From assembly GCF_023657445.1 (NCBI RefSeq), contig NZ_JAGTWY010000001.1, positions 124,001 to 188,000 of the forward strand: a stretch of 64,000 nucleotides of DNA. The letters run 5' to 3'. The notes beneath the pieces were generated by a model. It was not told the DNA's origin. It ran no database searches and saw nothing but the letters and a program-made list of their open reading frames with translations. Numbering within the stretch: the first letter of the stretch is position 1; each line of letters begins with the position of its first letter. This DNA is from Marinobacter sediminum (GTDB lineage: Bacteria > Pseudomonadota > Gammaproteobacteria > Pseudomonadales > Oleiphilaceae). Positions 40,613-54,875 of this stretch are shown in pieces. Made by a program: the position numbers and the translations under genes.

Positions 40613-40640
40613 TTGACAGTTTTCCTGACGCCTGTAGAAT
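40613..40640 (+). promoter_or_regulatory. rRNA operon promoter P1
   Basis: TTGACA (40613-40618), a 16-base spacer and TAGAAT (40635-40640), then the GC-rich discriminator GCGC, typical of growth-rate/ppGpp-controlled rRNA promoters. Confidence 0.8.
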
Positions 40641-40744
40641 GCGCATCTCTTCTGAGGGACAAGCCACTGACACAGCGGTTTGCCGAGGGAGTAACTGCTT
40701 GAAAGCGCTGAAGAAATTGAGTTTCAAAATTCTTCAGAAAGCGG

Positions 40745-40772
40745 TTGACAGGAAAGCGATTCGCTGTAGAAT
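40745..40772 (+). promoter_or_regulatory. rRNA operon promoter P2
   Basis: TTGACA (40745-40750), a 16-base spacer and TAGAAT (40767-40772), then GCGCCCC. The same layout as P1, 132 bases downstream. Confidence 0.8.
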
Positions 40773-40849
40773 GCGCCCCTCGAGACAAGCAGTAAGCCGG
40801 TTCATTTTTCGGCGGTTTCCGGAGACGGAAAGCAAGGAAAAAGAAACGG

Positions 40850-40877
40850 TTGACAAGGCGGCGGTTCGATGTAGAAT
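40850..40877 (+). promoter_or_regulatory. rRNA operon promoter P3
   Basis: TTGACA (40850-40855), a 16-base spacer and TAGAAT (40872-40877), then ACGCGG. It lies 105 bases after P2 and about 170 before mature 16S. An A-rich tract (about 40831-40846) just upstream may serve as an UP element. Confidence 0.8.
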
Positions 40878-40906
40878 ACGCGGCCTTGATTGAGCAACAG
40901 CTCAAA

Positions 40907-40941
40907 CGCTCTTTAAAAAATTGACCAAGTAATTCGTGTGG
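40907..40941 (+). promoter_or_regulatory. rRNA leader boxA and 5' arm of the 16S processing stem
   Basis: CGCTCTTTAAAA is a boxA-type antitermination sequence. It is followed by an 18-base arm (40924-40941) that is perfectly complementary to 42612-42629 beyond the 16S 3' end, forming the RNase III stem. Confidence 0.75.
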
Positions 40942-41044
40942 GCGCTGGCCGAGGTATTTCGGATATGAAATATCAGGACAGTGACTCGTCGAAATTGAGT
41001 TTTGTCTTGAGCAAGATTAAAGATCTTCGGATCTTGTATGATTT

Positions 41045-42584
<1,540 letters not shown>

Positions 42585-42673
42585 AACGAAGCCGAATGCT
42601 TCGGTCAGAGTCCACACGAATTACTTGGTTGATTAATAAAGAGAGCAGATGGGTCTTTCAGGCCCGTACCATT

Positions 42674-42750
<77 letters not shown>

Positions 42751-42795
42751 AAATTGCTCAACTCCTGGAGTTGAACGATTTGAGGTAGCTTAAAT

Positions 42796-42871
42796 GGGGC
42801 TATAGCTCAGCTGGGAGAGCGCCTGCCTTGCACGCAGGAGGTCGGCAGTTCGATCCTGCCTAGCTCCACCA
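42796..42871 (+). tRNA. tRNA-Ala (TGC anticodon)
   Basis: 76 bases with encoded CCA. Acceptor GGGGCTA/TAGCTCC (one G-T pair), anticodon loop CTTGCAC with TGC, T arm GGCAGTTCGATCCTGCC. Confidence 0.98.
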
Positions 42872-43190
42872 AAATTTACTGGCTAACTTCGGTTAGCAGT
42901 GTCCAGAAACAAGCATTTCATCACGACGATAGAGTTGTTGGATGAAGTTCTTCTTTCTGATCACTGGGTCAGATTTGCTCTTTAACAAATTGGACGAGAT
43001 AGAACACGATTAATGGATTCCATTATCTCCGGAATTCATTGATCAGAGTGATAACGATTTCAAGCGTTATCCGGTGTTGTCGTTGAAGTGGTTGTTATAT
43101 CACTTCAAGAGACTGTCTCGAAATAACTCGCGCATCGGGCTTGCCCGGTGAGTGGTGTTGCTTCGAAGAACAGTTGTCTTGGGGTTATAT
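42872..43190 (+). other. 16S-23S spacer, distal part: boxA and 23S processing arm
   Basis: No gene. It contains a perfect boxA (TGCTCTTTAACA, 42976-42987) for antitermination into 23S. The last 20 or so bases (from about 43172) pair with the sequence after 23S (to about 46104), extending the terminal helix into an RNase III substrate with one bulge and few mismatches. Confidence 0.8.
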
Positions 43191-46083
<2,893 letters not shown>

Positions 46084-46174
46084 ATATAACACCCAAGACA
46101 ATTGCGGATAACGCAAAGCACCAACGAAATCAGCATCACTCAGTTCCATCTCGTCCCCCAGTGATCAACCGATT

Positions 46175-46291
46175 TGTCTGACGACCATAGCGGCTTGGAA
46201 CCACCTGATCCCATCCCGAACTCAGAAGTGAAACAGGCCTGCGCCGATGGTAGTGTGGCATTGCCCATGTGAGAGTAGGTCATCGTCAGAC
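46175..46291 (+). rRNA. rrf: 5S ribosomal RNA
   Basis: About 117 bases. Terminal helix TGTCTGACGA/TCGTCAGAC, with the conserved CCCGAACTCAGAAGTGAAAC core. Last gene of the operon; no distal tRNA follows. Confidence 0.96.
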
Positions 46292-46303
46292 TCTTAATAC
46301 CTG

Positions 46304-46337
46304 AAAACCCCAGCTTCTTCGAAGCTGGGGTTTTTTA
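46304..46337 (+). terminator. rRNA operon terminator
   Basis: AAAACCCCAGCTTC pairs with GAAGCTGGGGTTTT around a three-base loop, followed by more T. A long, strong intrinsic terminator. Confidence 0.95.
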
Positions 46338-46410
46338 TTGCCATCTAAAAATTCCATGTCAGTGGTATACTCCCGTTATACCAAGCCAAACTATTTGATG
46401 GAGCCTTCGA

Positions 46411-47961
46411 ATGCCCGCCCAAGATCACCTGGTTATCTTCGATACGACGCTGCGCGACGGCGAGCAGAGCCCTGGCGCAACCATGAACAAAACGGAAAAG
46501 CTCCGTATTGCCAAGGTACTGGAGAAGCTAAGGGTTGATGTTATTGAAGCTGGCTTTGCCATTGCCAGTCAGGGTGACTTTGATGCGGTGAAGGCGATCG
46601 CTGAATCCATCAAGGGGTCTACCATCTGCAGCCTGGCGAGAGCCCTGGATAAGGATATTGATCGAGCCGCTGAAGCCATCCAGCCGGCGGAACGAGGTCG
46701 CATCCATACCTTTATTGCAACTTCGCCGATCCATATGAAGCACAAGCTGCAAATGCAGCCCGACGAGGTGGTCGAACAAGCCGTACGCTCGGTGAAGCGT
46801 GCACGCAGTCACGTTGATGATGTCGAGTTTTCCTGTGAAGATGCCGGTCGCTCAGAGCTGGATTTCCTCTGTCGCATCATAGAGGCTGCTATCGATGCCG
46901 GTGCCCGCACTATCAATATTCCGGATACGGTGGGTTATGCGATTCCGGAGCAGTTTGCTGAGACTATTCGTCTGCTGTTAAACCGTATTCCCAATGCAGA
47001 CAAGGCAATCTTTTCGGTGCATTGTCACAACGATCTGGGCCTGGCTGTCGCCAACTCTCTCGCGGCTGTGACCCAGGGAGCGCGTCAGGTGGAGTGCACC
47101 ATCAACGGTCTCGGTGAGCGTGCGGGTAACGCCTCGCTGGAAGAGGTTGTGATGGCCGTGCGCACCCGTCAGGATCTTTTCCATATTGATACCCGGATCG
47201 ATGCCCAGCACATCGTGCCTGCTTCCCGTCTGGTCTCCACCATTACTGGTTTTCCGGTTCAGCCGAACAAGGCGATTGTCGGTGCCAACGCCTTCGCCCA
47301 TGAATCAGGTATCCACCAGGATGGTGTTCTTAAGCATCGGGAGACATACGAAATCATGCGCGCCCAGGACGTTGGCTGGCACACCAACAGCCTGGTGCTT
47401 GGCAAACATTCCGGGCGCAACGCGTTCCGTTCACGCCTGCTTGAGCTCGGTATTCAGTTCGAGACGGAAACCGAGCTCAATGAAGCCTTCACCCGATTCA
47501 AGGCCCTCGCCGATCTGAAACATGAGATTTTTGATGAGGATCTGCAGGCAATCGCCAGCGATACCCGGCAAAAGGAAGAAGTGGGGCCTTATGGGCTGGT
47601 GTGCATGCAGGTCTGTTCCGAGACCGGTGTGGTGCCCAAAGCGAACCTGACCCTGACTGTCGATGGCAAGGAGCACAAAGTGGAAGCCGAGGGCAGTGGT
47701 CCGGTGGACGCAACGTTCAAGGCCATCGAGTCATTGGTTGATTCCGGGTGTAATCTCCAGCTGTACTCGGTTAACAACATTACCAGTGGTACCGACGCCC
47801 AGGGCGAGGTTACCGTGCGCCTGGAGCGGGGAGGGCGCATCGTCAATGGGGTGGGTGCAGACACGGATATTATCATTGCATCTGCCAAGGCTTACATTGA
47901 GGCTCTTAACCTGATTAGTCGTGGGGGCGTTCGTCAGCACCCTCAAGTCGCGGACGTCTGA
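46411..47961 (+). CDS. leuA: 2-isopropylmalate synthase
   Basis: 516 residues from ATG 46411, with GGAG seven bases upstream. TIM-barrel domain with DTTLRDGEQ (11-19), the metal motif HCHNDLGLA (about 205-213) and [11 protein letters not shown]. The full C-terminal leucine-binding regulatory domain (about 390-510, [14 protein letters not shown]) separates it from homocitrate or HMG-CoA lyase-type enzymes. It joins acetyl-CoA and 2-ketoisovalerate, the first committed step to leucine. It completes the branched-chain set with ilvIHC in this window. A citramalate synthase is less likely. Confidence 0.95.
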   Translation: MPAQDHLVIFDTTLRDGEQSPGATMNKTEKLRIAKVLEKLRVDVIEAGFAIASQGDFDAVKAIAESIKGSTICSLARALDKDIDRAAEAIQPAERGRIHTFIATSPIHMKHKLQMQPDEVVEQAVRSVKRARSHVDDVEFSCEDAGRSELDFLCRIIEAAIDAGARTINIPDTVGYAIPEQFAETIRLLLNRIPNADKAIFSVHCHNDLGLAVANSLAAVTQGARQVECTINGLGERAGNASLEEVVMAVRTRQDLFHIDTRIDAQHIVPASRLVSTITGFPVQPNKAIVGANAFAHESGIHQDGVLKHRETYEIMRAQDVGWHTNSLVLGKHSGRNAFRSRLLELGIQFETETELNEAFTRFKALADLKHEIFDEDLQAIASDTRQKEEVGPYGLVCMQVCSETGVVPKANLTLTVDGKEHKVEAEGSGPVDATFKAIESLVDSGCNLQLYSVNNITSGTDAQGEVTVRLERGGRIVNGVGADTDIIIASAKAYIEALNLISRGGVRQHPQVADV

Positions 47962-47993
47962 ATGGTTTTTAGCAGGAATTCGGGAAAAGTCTG

Positions 47994-48809
47994 ATGATCC
48001 GGTCGGAAACGGAACGACAATTTTATCTTGGCATGACCGGTGTACGGCTATGGTATGCCCGTGAAGCGCTGCCTGGCGCGGCACCAAGCCCTGAGTTTGT
48101 GTTTGCCGACAATGAGCCCGAGCTACCTGTGCAGTCGCTTGAGGCATCTGCCGCGCCTGTGAGTAAGCCCTCCGGGGCTAATAAGCCAGTGAGGCCGGAT
48201 CATGAGGCGGGCGCCGCCCGGATTGCCAGTCTTCAGGCCATGATGGACCGCACGTCCGGATCGTCTGAGCCGGCGCCTGCGGCTGCAGATCTCGCTACCG
48301 CTCAAGAGAAGACTGTCGTAGACCGGTCGGATTTGCCCGAGCACCCGGAAAGTCCGGCTTCTACTGCAGTTGGGGTAGAAGAGCTGCCCGTTCGTCTAAA
48401 CGTGCAGGTCTGGATGGGGCGGCACGTCGCCCTGATTGCCGGGCTGTCCCAGGAAGCGAGTGTCCGGCTGCAGGAGACGTTGGCCCTGAATATCCTCAAG
48501 AGTCTTGGGGAGTCGTCCCCCCTTTCTTTGGGGGTGATCCGCTGGCCTGTATTTAACAACCTTCTGGCCCCCGGAAACTCCCTGCCGGATCTGCATTCGG
48601 TAATGAGTCACGTTATGTCCCGCCTTGACGGTCAAACGGTTCTGGCAGTTGGGGTAGGAGAGCCGGGGGGCAAGGAGCTCCCCCTGATGGATCTGATGCC
48701 GGGCGTCAGTCCGGAGGTGATTTTCCCCCACTCTCTCGCAGAGCTTGCCGCGAACCCCGCCCTCAAGCGTGAGCTGTGGCACGAGATTAAGCCACTGGCA
48801 GGAAACTGA
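47994..48809 (+). CDS. holD: Probable DNA polymerase III psi subunit (HolD), divergent
   Basis: 271 residues. A conserved-looking N-terminus (MIRSETERQFYLGMTGVRLWYARE) is followed by a low-complexity Pro/Ala/Ser/Glu-rich linker (about 35-125). The C-terminal folded part ends in FPHSLAELAANPALKRELWHEI, which resembles the end of E. coli psi (ANPTARAALWQQI, from memory). The gene overlaps rimI by one base (TGATG), matching holD-rimI in E. coli. Pseudomonad psi is known to be much longer than the 137-residue E. coli protein, which fits. Psi links chi-SSB to the clamp loader. The function is an inference from weak similarity and gene order. Confidence 0.65.
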   Translation: MIRSETERQFYLGMTGVRLWYAREALPGAAPSPEFVFADNEPELPVQSLEASAAPVSKPSGANKPVRPDHEAGAARIASLQAMMDRTSGSSEPAPAAADLATAQEKTVVDRSDLPEHPESPASTAVGVEELPVRLNVQVWMGRHVALIAGLSQEASVRLQETLALNILKSLGESSPLSLGVIRWPVFNNLLAPGNSLPDLHSVMSHVMSRLDGQTVLAVGVGEPGGKELPLMDLMPGVSPEVIFPHSLAELAANPALKRELWHEIKPLAGN

Positions 48810-49294
48810 TGTCGGAGCCGGATACTTACAGGGCCGTTATGGGGAGTGATCTTTTTATCCGGGAGCTGCTTCCGGGAGACCTTCCGCAGGTTCTGGAAAT
48901 TGAGCGTCAGGGCTACTCCCATCCCTGGGCAGAAACCGTTTTCCGTGACTGTTTCAGAGAGAATTACCGCCTCTGGGCCGCCTGGCGCGGGGACGTACTG
49001 GTGGGATATGCGGTGGTTGCCTATATGTTCGACGAGGCGCATTTGCTCAACCTTTGCATCCATCCCGACAGTCGGGGGCAGGGAACGGCTCGTTTGTTGC
49101 TGCGCCATATGCTGGCTGAGGCGTCCCGGGAGCAGATGTGGCAGGTCATTCTCGAGGTGCGGACCAGCAATGCTGTGGCTAACGGTCTATATGCCAGCGA
49201 GGGTTTTGAAGAGATTGGCCGGCGACCGGACTATTACCCCGGCGCCAGTGGCAGAGAAGATGCCTGCGTCATGGTCTTTCGCTTAAGGCACTGA
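48809..49294 (+). CDS. rimI: Ribosomal protein bS18 N-alpha-acetyltransferase RimI
   Basis: 161 residues. GNAT fold with the acetyl-CoA motif RGQGTARLLL (about 90-100), the preceding LLNLCIHPDSRGQG and the later NAVANGLYASEGFEEIGRRPDYY typical of RimI. It acetylates the N-terminus of ribosomal protein bS18. Its start overlaps the holD stop. Confidence 0.92.
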   Translation: MSEPDTYRAVMGSDLFIRELLPGDLPQVLEIERQGYSHPWAETVFRDCFRENYRLWAAWRGDVLVGYAVVAYMFDEAHLLNLCIHPDSRGQGTARLLLRHMLAEASREQMWQVILEVRTSNAVANGLYASEGFEEIGRRPDYYPGASGREDACVMVFRLRH

Positions 49295-49382
49295 CCCCAC
49301 GCTGCATCCGGTCGCGTATTGATCGCTTAGCCCTTATAATAGCGGGTTTATCCGAACATCTGATTCAGGTTGTTTTTCTATT

Positions 49383-50963
49383 ATGTCGAACCTTCCCCAG
49401 GAAGTGGCCAAACGCCGCACTTTCGCGATTATCTCGCACCCGGACGCCGGTAAAACCACTATTACTGAAAAGGTGTTGCTGTTTGGTCAGGCCATTCAGA
49501 AAGCCGGTACCGTAAAAGGGAAAAAGTCCGGGCAGCATGCAAAATCCGACTGGATGGAGATGGAAAAGGAGCGGGGGATTTCCGTGACCACTTCCGTCAT
49601 GCAGTTCCCTTATGGTGGCAAGCTGGTCAACCTTCTTGATACCCCCGGCCACGAAGACTTCTCTGAAGATACCTACCGGACGCTAACAGCGGTGGATTCG
49701 TGCCTGATGGTTATCGACAGTGCCAAGGGCGTCGAGGAGCGCACCATCAAGCTGATGGAAGTTACCCGGCTTCGGGATACGCCTATCCTCACGTTCATGA
49801 ACAAGCTGGACCGGGATACCCGTGATCCGGTGGAGCTTATGGACGAGGTCGAAGACGTTTTGAAAATTGCCTGCGCCCCGATTACCTGGCCTATTGGCAT
49901 GGGTAAGAGCTTTAAGGGGGTTTATCACCTGCTTCGGGATGAAGTAATTCTCTACAAATCCGGCCAGGGGCATACAATTCAGGACACCCGAATCATCAAA
50001 GGGCTGGATAATCCGGAGCTTGAAGAGGCGATTGGTGCGTATGCCGGTGACCTGCGGGATGAGATTGAACTGGTCAAGGGGGCCTCTCACGAGTTCGACC
50101 GGGAGGCTTTCATGGCAGGTGAGCTTACCCCCGTGTTTTTCGGGACGGCTTTGGGTAATTTCGGTGTTGATCATATGCTCGATGGCCTGGTCGAGTGGGC
50201 CCCTGAACCGCAGCCACGGGAAACGGATCTCCGTCTGGTTGAGCCGGAAGATGACGGCTTTTCCGGTTTTGTTTTCAAGATTCAGGCAAATATGGATCCG
50301 CAGCACCGGGATAGGGTTGCCTTTCTCAGAATTGTCTCAGGTAAGTATGCCCAGGGGATGAAGGCTCGCCATGTACGAATTGGCAAGGATGTGCGTTTCT
50401 CTGACGCCCTGACCTTTATGGCGGGTGATCGGGAGCACGCTGGTGAGGCTTTTGCTGGCGACATTATCGGCCTTCATAACCACGGGACGATCCAGCTCGG
50501 CGATACCTTCACGGCTGGCGAGGATATGAAATTTACCGGCATTCCGAACTTTGCACCGGAATTGTTCCGCCGCATCCGCCTTAAAGATCCGCTGAAGGCA
50601 AAGCAGCTTCAAAAGGGGCTGATTCAGCTTTCCGAAGAGGGTGCGGTGCAGGTGTTTCGTCCGCTACGGAACAACGATCTGATTGTTGGGGCTGTTGGTG
50701 TTCTGCAGTTTGATGTTGTCGTTAGTCGCCTCAAGAGTGAGTACAAGGTCGAGGCTATATACGAGCCGATCAATGTCGCGACTGCACGCTGGGTAACCTG
50801 CCAGGATGAGCGCAAGTTCGACGAATTCCAGCGTAAGAATAATGACAACCTCGCGCTTGATGGTAGCGACCGCCTTGCCTATATCGCACCCACGATGGTG
50901 AATCTCAATCTGGCGCAGGAGCGTTATCCGGACGTCCATTTCCATAAGACCCGGGAGCATTAA
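49383..50963 (+). CDS. prfC: Peptide chain release factor 3
   Basis: 526 residues, as in E. coli (529). Translational GTPase with G1 SHPDAGKTT (18-26), G3 DTPGHEDF and G4 NKLDRD; then domain II and the RF3 C-terminal domain (about 390-510). It removes RF1/RF2 from the ribosome after peptide release. The holD-rimI-prfC neighbourhood is conserved with E. coli, apart from yjjG, which is missing here. Confidence 0.96.
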   Translation: MSNLPQEVAKRRTFAIISHPDAGKTTITEKVLLFGQAIQKAGTVKGKKSGQHAKSDWMEMEKERGISVTTSVMQFPYGGKLVNLLDTPGHEDFSEDTYRTLTAVDSCLMVIDSAKGVEERTIKLMEVTRLRDTPILTFMNKLDRDTRDPVELMDEVEDVLKIACAPITWPIGMGKSFKGVYHLLRDEVILYKSGQGHTIQDTRIIKGLDNPELEEAIGAYAGDLRDEIELVKGASHEFDREAFMAGELTPVFFGTALGNFGVDHMLDGLVEWAPEPQPRETDLRLVEPEDDGFSGFVFKIQANMDPQHRDRVAFLRIVSGKYAQGMKARHVRIGKDVRFSDALTFMAGDREHAGEAFAGDIIGLHNHGTIQLGDTFTAGEDMKFTGIPNFAPELFRRIRLKDPLKAKQLQKGLIQLSEEGAVQVFRPLRNNDLIVGAVGVLQFDVVVSRLKSEYKVEAIYEPINVATARWVTCQDERKFDEFQRKNNDNLALDGSDRLAYIAPTMVNLNLAQERYPDVHFHKTREH

Positions 50964-50985
50964 TCCGGTCGGGATGGAGGGCCAG

Positions 50986-51771
50986 GTGCAGATCATCGAC
51001 GCCCATTGTCACTTCGATTTTCCTCGATTTGATGGCTGCCGTGAGAGGGAGCTTGAAGCTGCGCGAAAGGCGGGTGTGGTTGGTCTGGTGATCCCGGGCG
51101 TGAGACGGCCAGACTGGTCCAGGGTCCGTAAAACGGCGGAGGCTTATCCGGGGTTGTATTATTGCCTGGGAATTCATCCCTGGTTTGTCGCCGAGCACCG
51201 TGAGAGCGATTTGCAGGTTCTTGGTGAACTTGTGCGTGAAAATCCCGGCCGTTGTGTTGCTATTGGTGAGTGCGGCCTGGACAGGCTGCAGGGTGATCTG
51301 TCGGCTCAGTGGCCATGGTTTGAGGCGCAGGTTGATCTGGCCTCGGCACTGGGCTTTCCGCTTGTGATTCATTCCGTCAAAACCCACGACGAGGTACATA
51401 GTACCCTGAATCGTGCGAACTGGAGTGGGCGAGCTCTGGTGCACGGGTTTTCCGGGAGCTATCAGCAGGCAAGGAAGCTGGTGGATCTGGGTTGTTATAT
51501 CGGGGTTGGAGGAGTTATCACCCATCCTCGCGCCCGGAAAACCCGTGACGCTATAGCAGGCCTCCCGGTGGAATCCCTGGTTCTTGAAACCGACGCCCCG
51601 GATATGTCGCCAGCCGGGGTGGGGCGGGGACAAAATTCACCGGCGTTTCTCGGGCAGATTGTTCGCGCCCTGGCTGACCTCCGGGGTATGACAGAGCGGG
51701 AGCTGGCGCCGGTTCTTATGGATAACGTATGCCGGCTCTATGGCTTGAATAAGAACGCTGTAGGGGAATAA
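50986..51771 (+). CDS. TatD-family metal-dependent hydrolase (YjjV-like)
   Basis: 261 residues from GTG 50986, behind GGAGGG; ATG 50974 would add four residues. The start [12 protein letters not shown] aligns with the family start. Metal-binding motifs: HCHFD, IGECGLD, VIHSVK, HGFSGS and ETDAPDMSP. These TIM-barrel enzymes are Mg-dependent DNases or other phosphodiester hydrolases; YjjV lies close to prfC in E. coli too. The exact substrate is not known. Confidence 0.9.
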   Translation: MQIIDAHCHFDFPRFDGCRERELEAARKAGVVGLVIPGVRRPDWSRVRKTAEAYPGLYYCLGIHPWFVAEHRESDLQVLGELVRENPGRCVAIGECGLDRLQGDLSAQWPWFEAQVDLASALGFPLVIHSVKTHDEVHSTLNRANWSGRALVHGFSGSYQQARKLVDLGCYIGVGGVITHPRARKTRDAIAGLPVESLVLETDAPDMSPAGVGRGQNSPAFLGQIVRALADLRGMTERELAPVLMDNVCRLYGLNKNAVGE

Positions 51772-51791
51772 CGAAACATGAGTCTTCAGGG

Positions 51792-51820
51792 TTGGCTTTC
51801 TTTTTTTGTTCGAGTATACT
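51792..51820 (+). promoter_or_regulatory. Probable promoter of rplM-rpsI
   Basis: TTGGCT (51792-51797), a 17-base spacer and TATACT (51815-51820), then GC-rich sequence. The leader to the rplM start is about 145 bases, long enough for the L13-dependent autoregulation known in E. coli. Confidence 0.6.
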
Positions 51821-51971
51821 TCGCGCCCTGGCTTTTCAAGGCGATGTCACTATCTCAGCCCCGAATGGTGTCACTGCCGACTTTATTACAGGTACAGAAT
51901 CGCCTCCGGATGCAACGCATTTACCGGCGGTGGTTTTTAACGTTTCTTATATAGCGTTCAAGGCGGAATCA

Positions 51972-52400
51972 ATGAAGACTCTGAGTGCGAAACCAGAAAC
52001 AGTAAAACGTGACTGGTACGTTGTAGACGCAGCCGGCAAGACGCTGGGTCGTCTGTCAACCGAAATCGCCCGTCGTCTGCGGGGCAAGCATAAGCCTGAG
52101 TATACCCCTCATGTAGACACTGGCGATTACATTGTTGTTATCAATGCGGGCCAGGTCCGGGTTACAGGCAACAAGGCATCTGACAAGATGTATTACAGTC
52201 ACACCGGCTTTCCGGGTGGAATCAAGTCCATCAACTTCGAGAAGCTGGTGGACAAGGCGCCTGAACAGGTTATTCTGAAGTCTGTGAAAGGCATGCTTCC
52301 GAAGGGGCCGCTCGGCCGCGCCATGTTCAAGAAGCTGAAAATCTATGCCGGCGCTGAGCACCCTCACGCAGCCCAGCAGCCCAAAGAACTCGACATTTAA
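51972..52400 (+). CDS. rplM: 50S ribosomal protein uL13
   Basis: 142 residues from ATG 51972 ([20 protein letters not shown]), the usual uL13 start and length. An upstream in-frame start at 51792 would lie in the promoter and is rejected. Binds 23S rRNA early in 50S assembly. Twelve bases separate it from rpsI. Confidence 0.98.
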   Translation: MKTLSAKPETVKRDWYVVDAAGKTLGRLSTEIARRLRGKHKPEYTPHVDTGDYIVVINAGQVRVTGNKASDKMYYSHTGFPGGIKSINFEKLVDKAPEQVILKSVKGMLPKGPLGRAMFKKLKIYAGAEHPHAAQQPKELDI

Positions 52401-52412
52401 CGGAAGGCGGAT

Positions 52413-52805
52413 ATGTCTGTAGCACAAAATTACGGTACTGGTCGCCGCAAGACATCCACGGCTCGGGTTTTTATCAAGCCGGGAAGCGGTAACATTTCCA
52501 TCAATGGTCGCACCATCGAAGATTTCTTCGGTCGTGAGACTTTGCGCATGATCGTTCGTCAGCCGCTGGTTGTTGCTGAATCGTCCGATCGTTTTGATAT
52601 CAACATCACTGTAAAGGGTGGTGGTATCAGTGGTCAGGCAGGCGCAATTCGCCACGGTCTGACTCGTGCCCTGATGGATTACGATGAAACTCTGCGTCCG
52701 GCAATGCGCAAAGCGGGTTATGTAACCCGTGATGCCCGTGAAGTCGAGCGTAAGAAAGTGGGTCTCCGGAAGGCGCGTAAGCGTCCTCAGTACTCCAAGC
52801 GTTAA
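52413..52805 (+). CDS. rpsI: 30S ribosomal protein uS9
   Basis: 130 residues with the extended C-terminal tail [16 protein letters not shown] that contacts P-site tRNA. Co-transcribed with rplM, as is universal. A terminator follows. Confidence 0.98.
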   Translation: MSVAQNYGTGRRKTSTARVFIKPGSGNISINGRTIEDFFGRETLRMIVRQPLVVAESSDRFDINITVKGGGISGQAGAIRHGLTRALMDYDETLRPAMRKAGYVTRDAREVERKKVGLRKARKRPQYSKR

Positions 52806-52827
52806 TTCCGCTGGAGCAGAGCCCAGG

Positions 52828-52857
52828 AAAACCCGGCCCTTTCGGTCGGGTTTTTTT
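52828..52857 (+). terminator. Terminator after rpsI
   Basis: AAAACCCG and CGGGTTTT arms with internal GGCC/GGT pairing, then a run of T. Confidence 0.85.
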
Positions 52858-52925
52858 ATGGCCGGACGATTTGGCTTCAAATTGATCTGGAGCAGGGGTG
52901 GAGCCGCATCCGGCGGCTTTCCGAC

Positions 52926-52954
52926 TTGTAAGCCTCCGGTAATTTCATTACCAT
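52926..52954 (+). promoter_or_regulatory. Possible petABC promoter
   Basis: TTGTAA (52926-52931), a 17-base spacer and TACCAT (52949-52954), about 95 bases before petA. The -10 is only a fair match. Confidence 0.4.
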
Positions 52955-53049
52955 TTGGGCGCTTATATTTTTGGGTTGTGAAGTCCTTTTAGATGTACAT
53001 TGCCGGCTGGTTGGCGGGCTGTGACATCGCCTGATGGGAGAAAACCATA

Positions 53050-53643
53050 ATGAATAATGGCGACGTGAGCCAAGGCCGGCGCCGGTTTCTGATCGGCGCC
53101 ACGTCCGTGGTAGGTGGAGTCGGCGTCGTCGGTGCGGCAGTTCCTTTCGTGGCATCCTGGAATCCCAGTGCCAAGGCGGAAGCAGCTGGTGCGCCGGTAA
53201 CCGTCAATATCAGTAAGATTGAACCGGGTCAGCAGATTACCGTGTCGTGGCGGGGTAAACCGGTCTGGGTTGTCCGCCGTACGGATCAGATGCTGGAAAA
53301 CATCGAGAAGCTGAACGACAAGGTGAAAGATCCTCAGTCTGAAGAGCCTCAGCAGCCGCAGTACATCGAGGGTGTTTATCGGGCCATAAAACCCGAATTC
53401 GCTGTTCTGGTCGGGCTCTGTACGCATCTGGGGTGTGTGCCTTCCTTCCGCCCGGAAGTGGCGCCCGCCGATCTGGGGGAAGACTGGCTGGGTGGCTTCT
53501 TCTGTCCTTGCCACGGTACGCACTATGACCTGGCTGGCAGGGTTTATCAGGCGCAGCCTGCTCCCCTGAACCTTGAGGTGCCACCTTATCGTTTTGACGA
53601 TGATGCGACCCTCACGATTGGTCTTGATCCGGAGGCAGCGTAA
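53050..53643 (+). CDS. petA: Ubiquinol-cytochrome c reductase, Rieske iron-sulfur subunit
   Basis: 197 residues. Tat signal GRRRFL followed by an uncleaved membrane anchor (GATSVVGGVGVVGAAVPFVASW). The Rieske cluster ligands are C124-T-H126-L-G-C129 and C152-P-C154-H155. It moves electrons from ubiquinol to cytochrome c1 at the Qo site on the periplasmic side. It overlaps petB by one base (TAATG). Confidence 0.97.
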   Translation: MNNGDVSQGRRRFLIGATSVVGGVGVVGAAVPFVASWNPSAKAEAAGAPVTVNISKIEPGQQITVSWRGKPVWVVRRTDQMLENIEKLNDKVKDPQSEEPQQPQYIEGVYRAIKPEFAVLVGLCTHLGCVPSFRPEVAPADLGEDWLGGFFCPCHGTHYDLAGRVYQAQPAPLNLEVPPYRFDDDATLTIGLDPEAA

Positions 53644-54875
53644 TGCAGAAGCTAATTCAGTGGGTAGACGACCGTCTGCCGATCGTTGATGCCTGGAACA
53701 AACACCTGGCCAAGTATTACGCGCCGAAGAACTTCAACGTCTGGTACTTCTTTGGCTCCCTGGCGATGCTGGTGCTGGTAAACCAACTGGTTACCGGTAT
53801 CTGGCTGACGATGAGCTACAACCCCTCTGCGGAAGGCGCATTTGCGTCCGTCGAGTACATCATGCGTGATGTTGAATGGGGTTGGTTGCTGCGCTACCTG
53901 CACTCCACCGGTGCTTCCGCGTTTTTTATTGTGGTCTATCTCCATATGTTCCGCGGCCTGATGTACGGTTCATATCAGAAACCCCGAGAGCTGATCTGGC
54001 TTTTCGGTATGCTGATCTATCTCGTACTCATGGCTGAAGCCTTCATGGGTTATCTGTTGCCCTGGGGCCAGATGTCCTACTGGGGTGCCCAGGTGATTGT
54101 GAACCTGTTCGGCGCTATTCCAGTGATCGGTGACGACCTGTCCCTCTGGATTCGCGGCGACTACCTGATTTCCGGTATTACCCTGAACCGCTTCTTTGCC
54201 CTGCATGTTGTTGCTCTACCGATCGTTCTGTTGGGCCTGGTTGTTCTCCACATCCTGGCTTTGCACGAAGTTGGTTCCAACAACCCTGATGGTATCGATA
54301 TCAAGAAGAACAAGGATGAAAACGGTATCCCGAAAGACGGTATCCCATTCCATCCGTACTATTCCGTTCACGATCTCGTGGGCGTTGCAGTTTTCTTCTT
54401 TATCTTCTTCGTCGTGGTGTTCTTCTTCCCGGAGATGGGTGGCTTGTTCATCGAAAAGCCAAACTTTGAGCCGGCGAATGCCCTCAAGACGCCAGCGCAC
54501 ATTGCGCCTGTCTGGTACTTCACACCGTTCTACGCCATGCTGCGTGCGGTCACGGTTGACCTGTTCGGGTTGCCGGCCAAGTTCTGGGGTGTGGTTGTCA
54601 TGGGCGGTGCTATTGCCATCCTGTTCGTGCTGCCCTGGCTGGACAAGAGTCCGGTTCGGTCCATGCGCTACAAAGGCTGGCTCAGTAAAATTGCCCTCGC
54701 TATTTTCGCCGTCAGCTTTGTGATCCTGGGCTACCTCGGCCTGGTTCCGGCGACCGAGGGCCGAACCACTGTTGCACAGATTCTGACAGTGCTGTACTTC
54801 CTCTACTTCATTCTCATGCCGTTCTACACGCGCATGGAGAAAACCAAGCCAGTACCAGAGAGGGTGACAGGATAA
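53643..54875 (+). CDS. petB: Ubiquinol-cytochrome c reductase, cytochrome b
   Basis: 410 residues, the unsplit eight-helix cytochrome b. Heme-binding His pairs lie in helices B and D (LRYLHSTGASAFFIVVYLHMFRG and FFALHVVALPIVLLGLVVLHILALHEVGSNNP); the Qo-site PEWY motif is absent, with the region around PFHPYYSVHDLVG and VWYFTPFYAMLRA instead (PVWYFTPFY where PEWYFLPFY is usual). Heme b and quinone sites span the inner membrane. It overlaps petA and petC by one base each. Confidence 0.96.
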   Translation: MQKLIQWVDDRLPIVDAWNKHLAKYYAPKNFNVWYFFGSLAMLVLVNQLVTGIWLTMSYNPSAEGAFASVEYIMRDVEWGWLLRYLHSTGASAFFIVVYLHMFRGLMYGSYQKPRELIWLFGMLIYLVLMAEAFMGYLLPWGQMSYWGAQVIVNLFGAIPVIGDDLSLWIRGDYLISGITLNRFFALHVVALPIVLLGLVVLHILALHEVGSNNPDGIDIKKNKDENGIPKDGIPFHPYYSVHDLVGVAVFFFIFFVVVFFFPEMGGLFIEKPNFEPANALKTPAHIAPVWYFTPFYAMLRAVTVDLFGLPAKFWGVVVMGGAIAILFVLPWLDKSPVRSMRYKGWLSKIALAIFAVSFVILGYLGLVPATEGRTTVAQILTVLYFLYFILMPFYTRMEKTKPVPERVTG

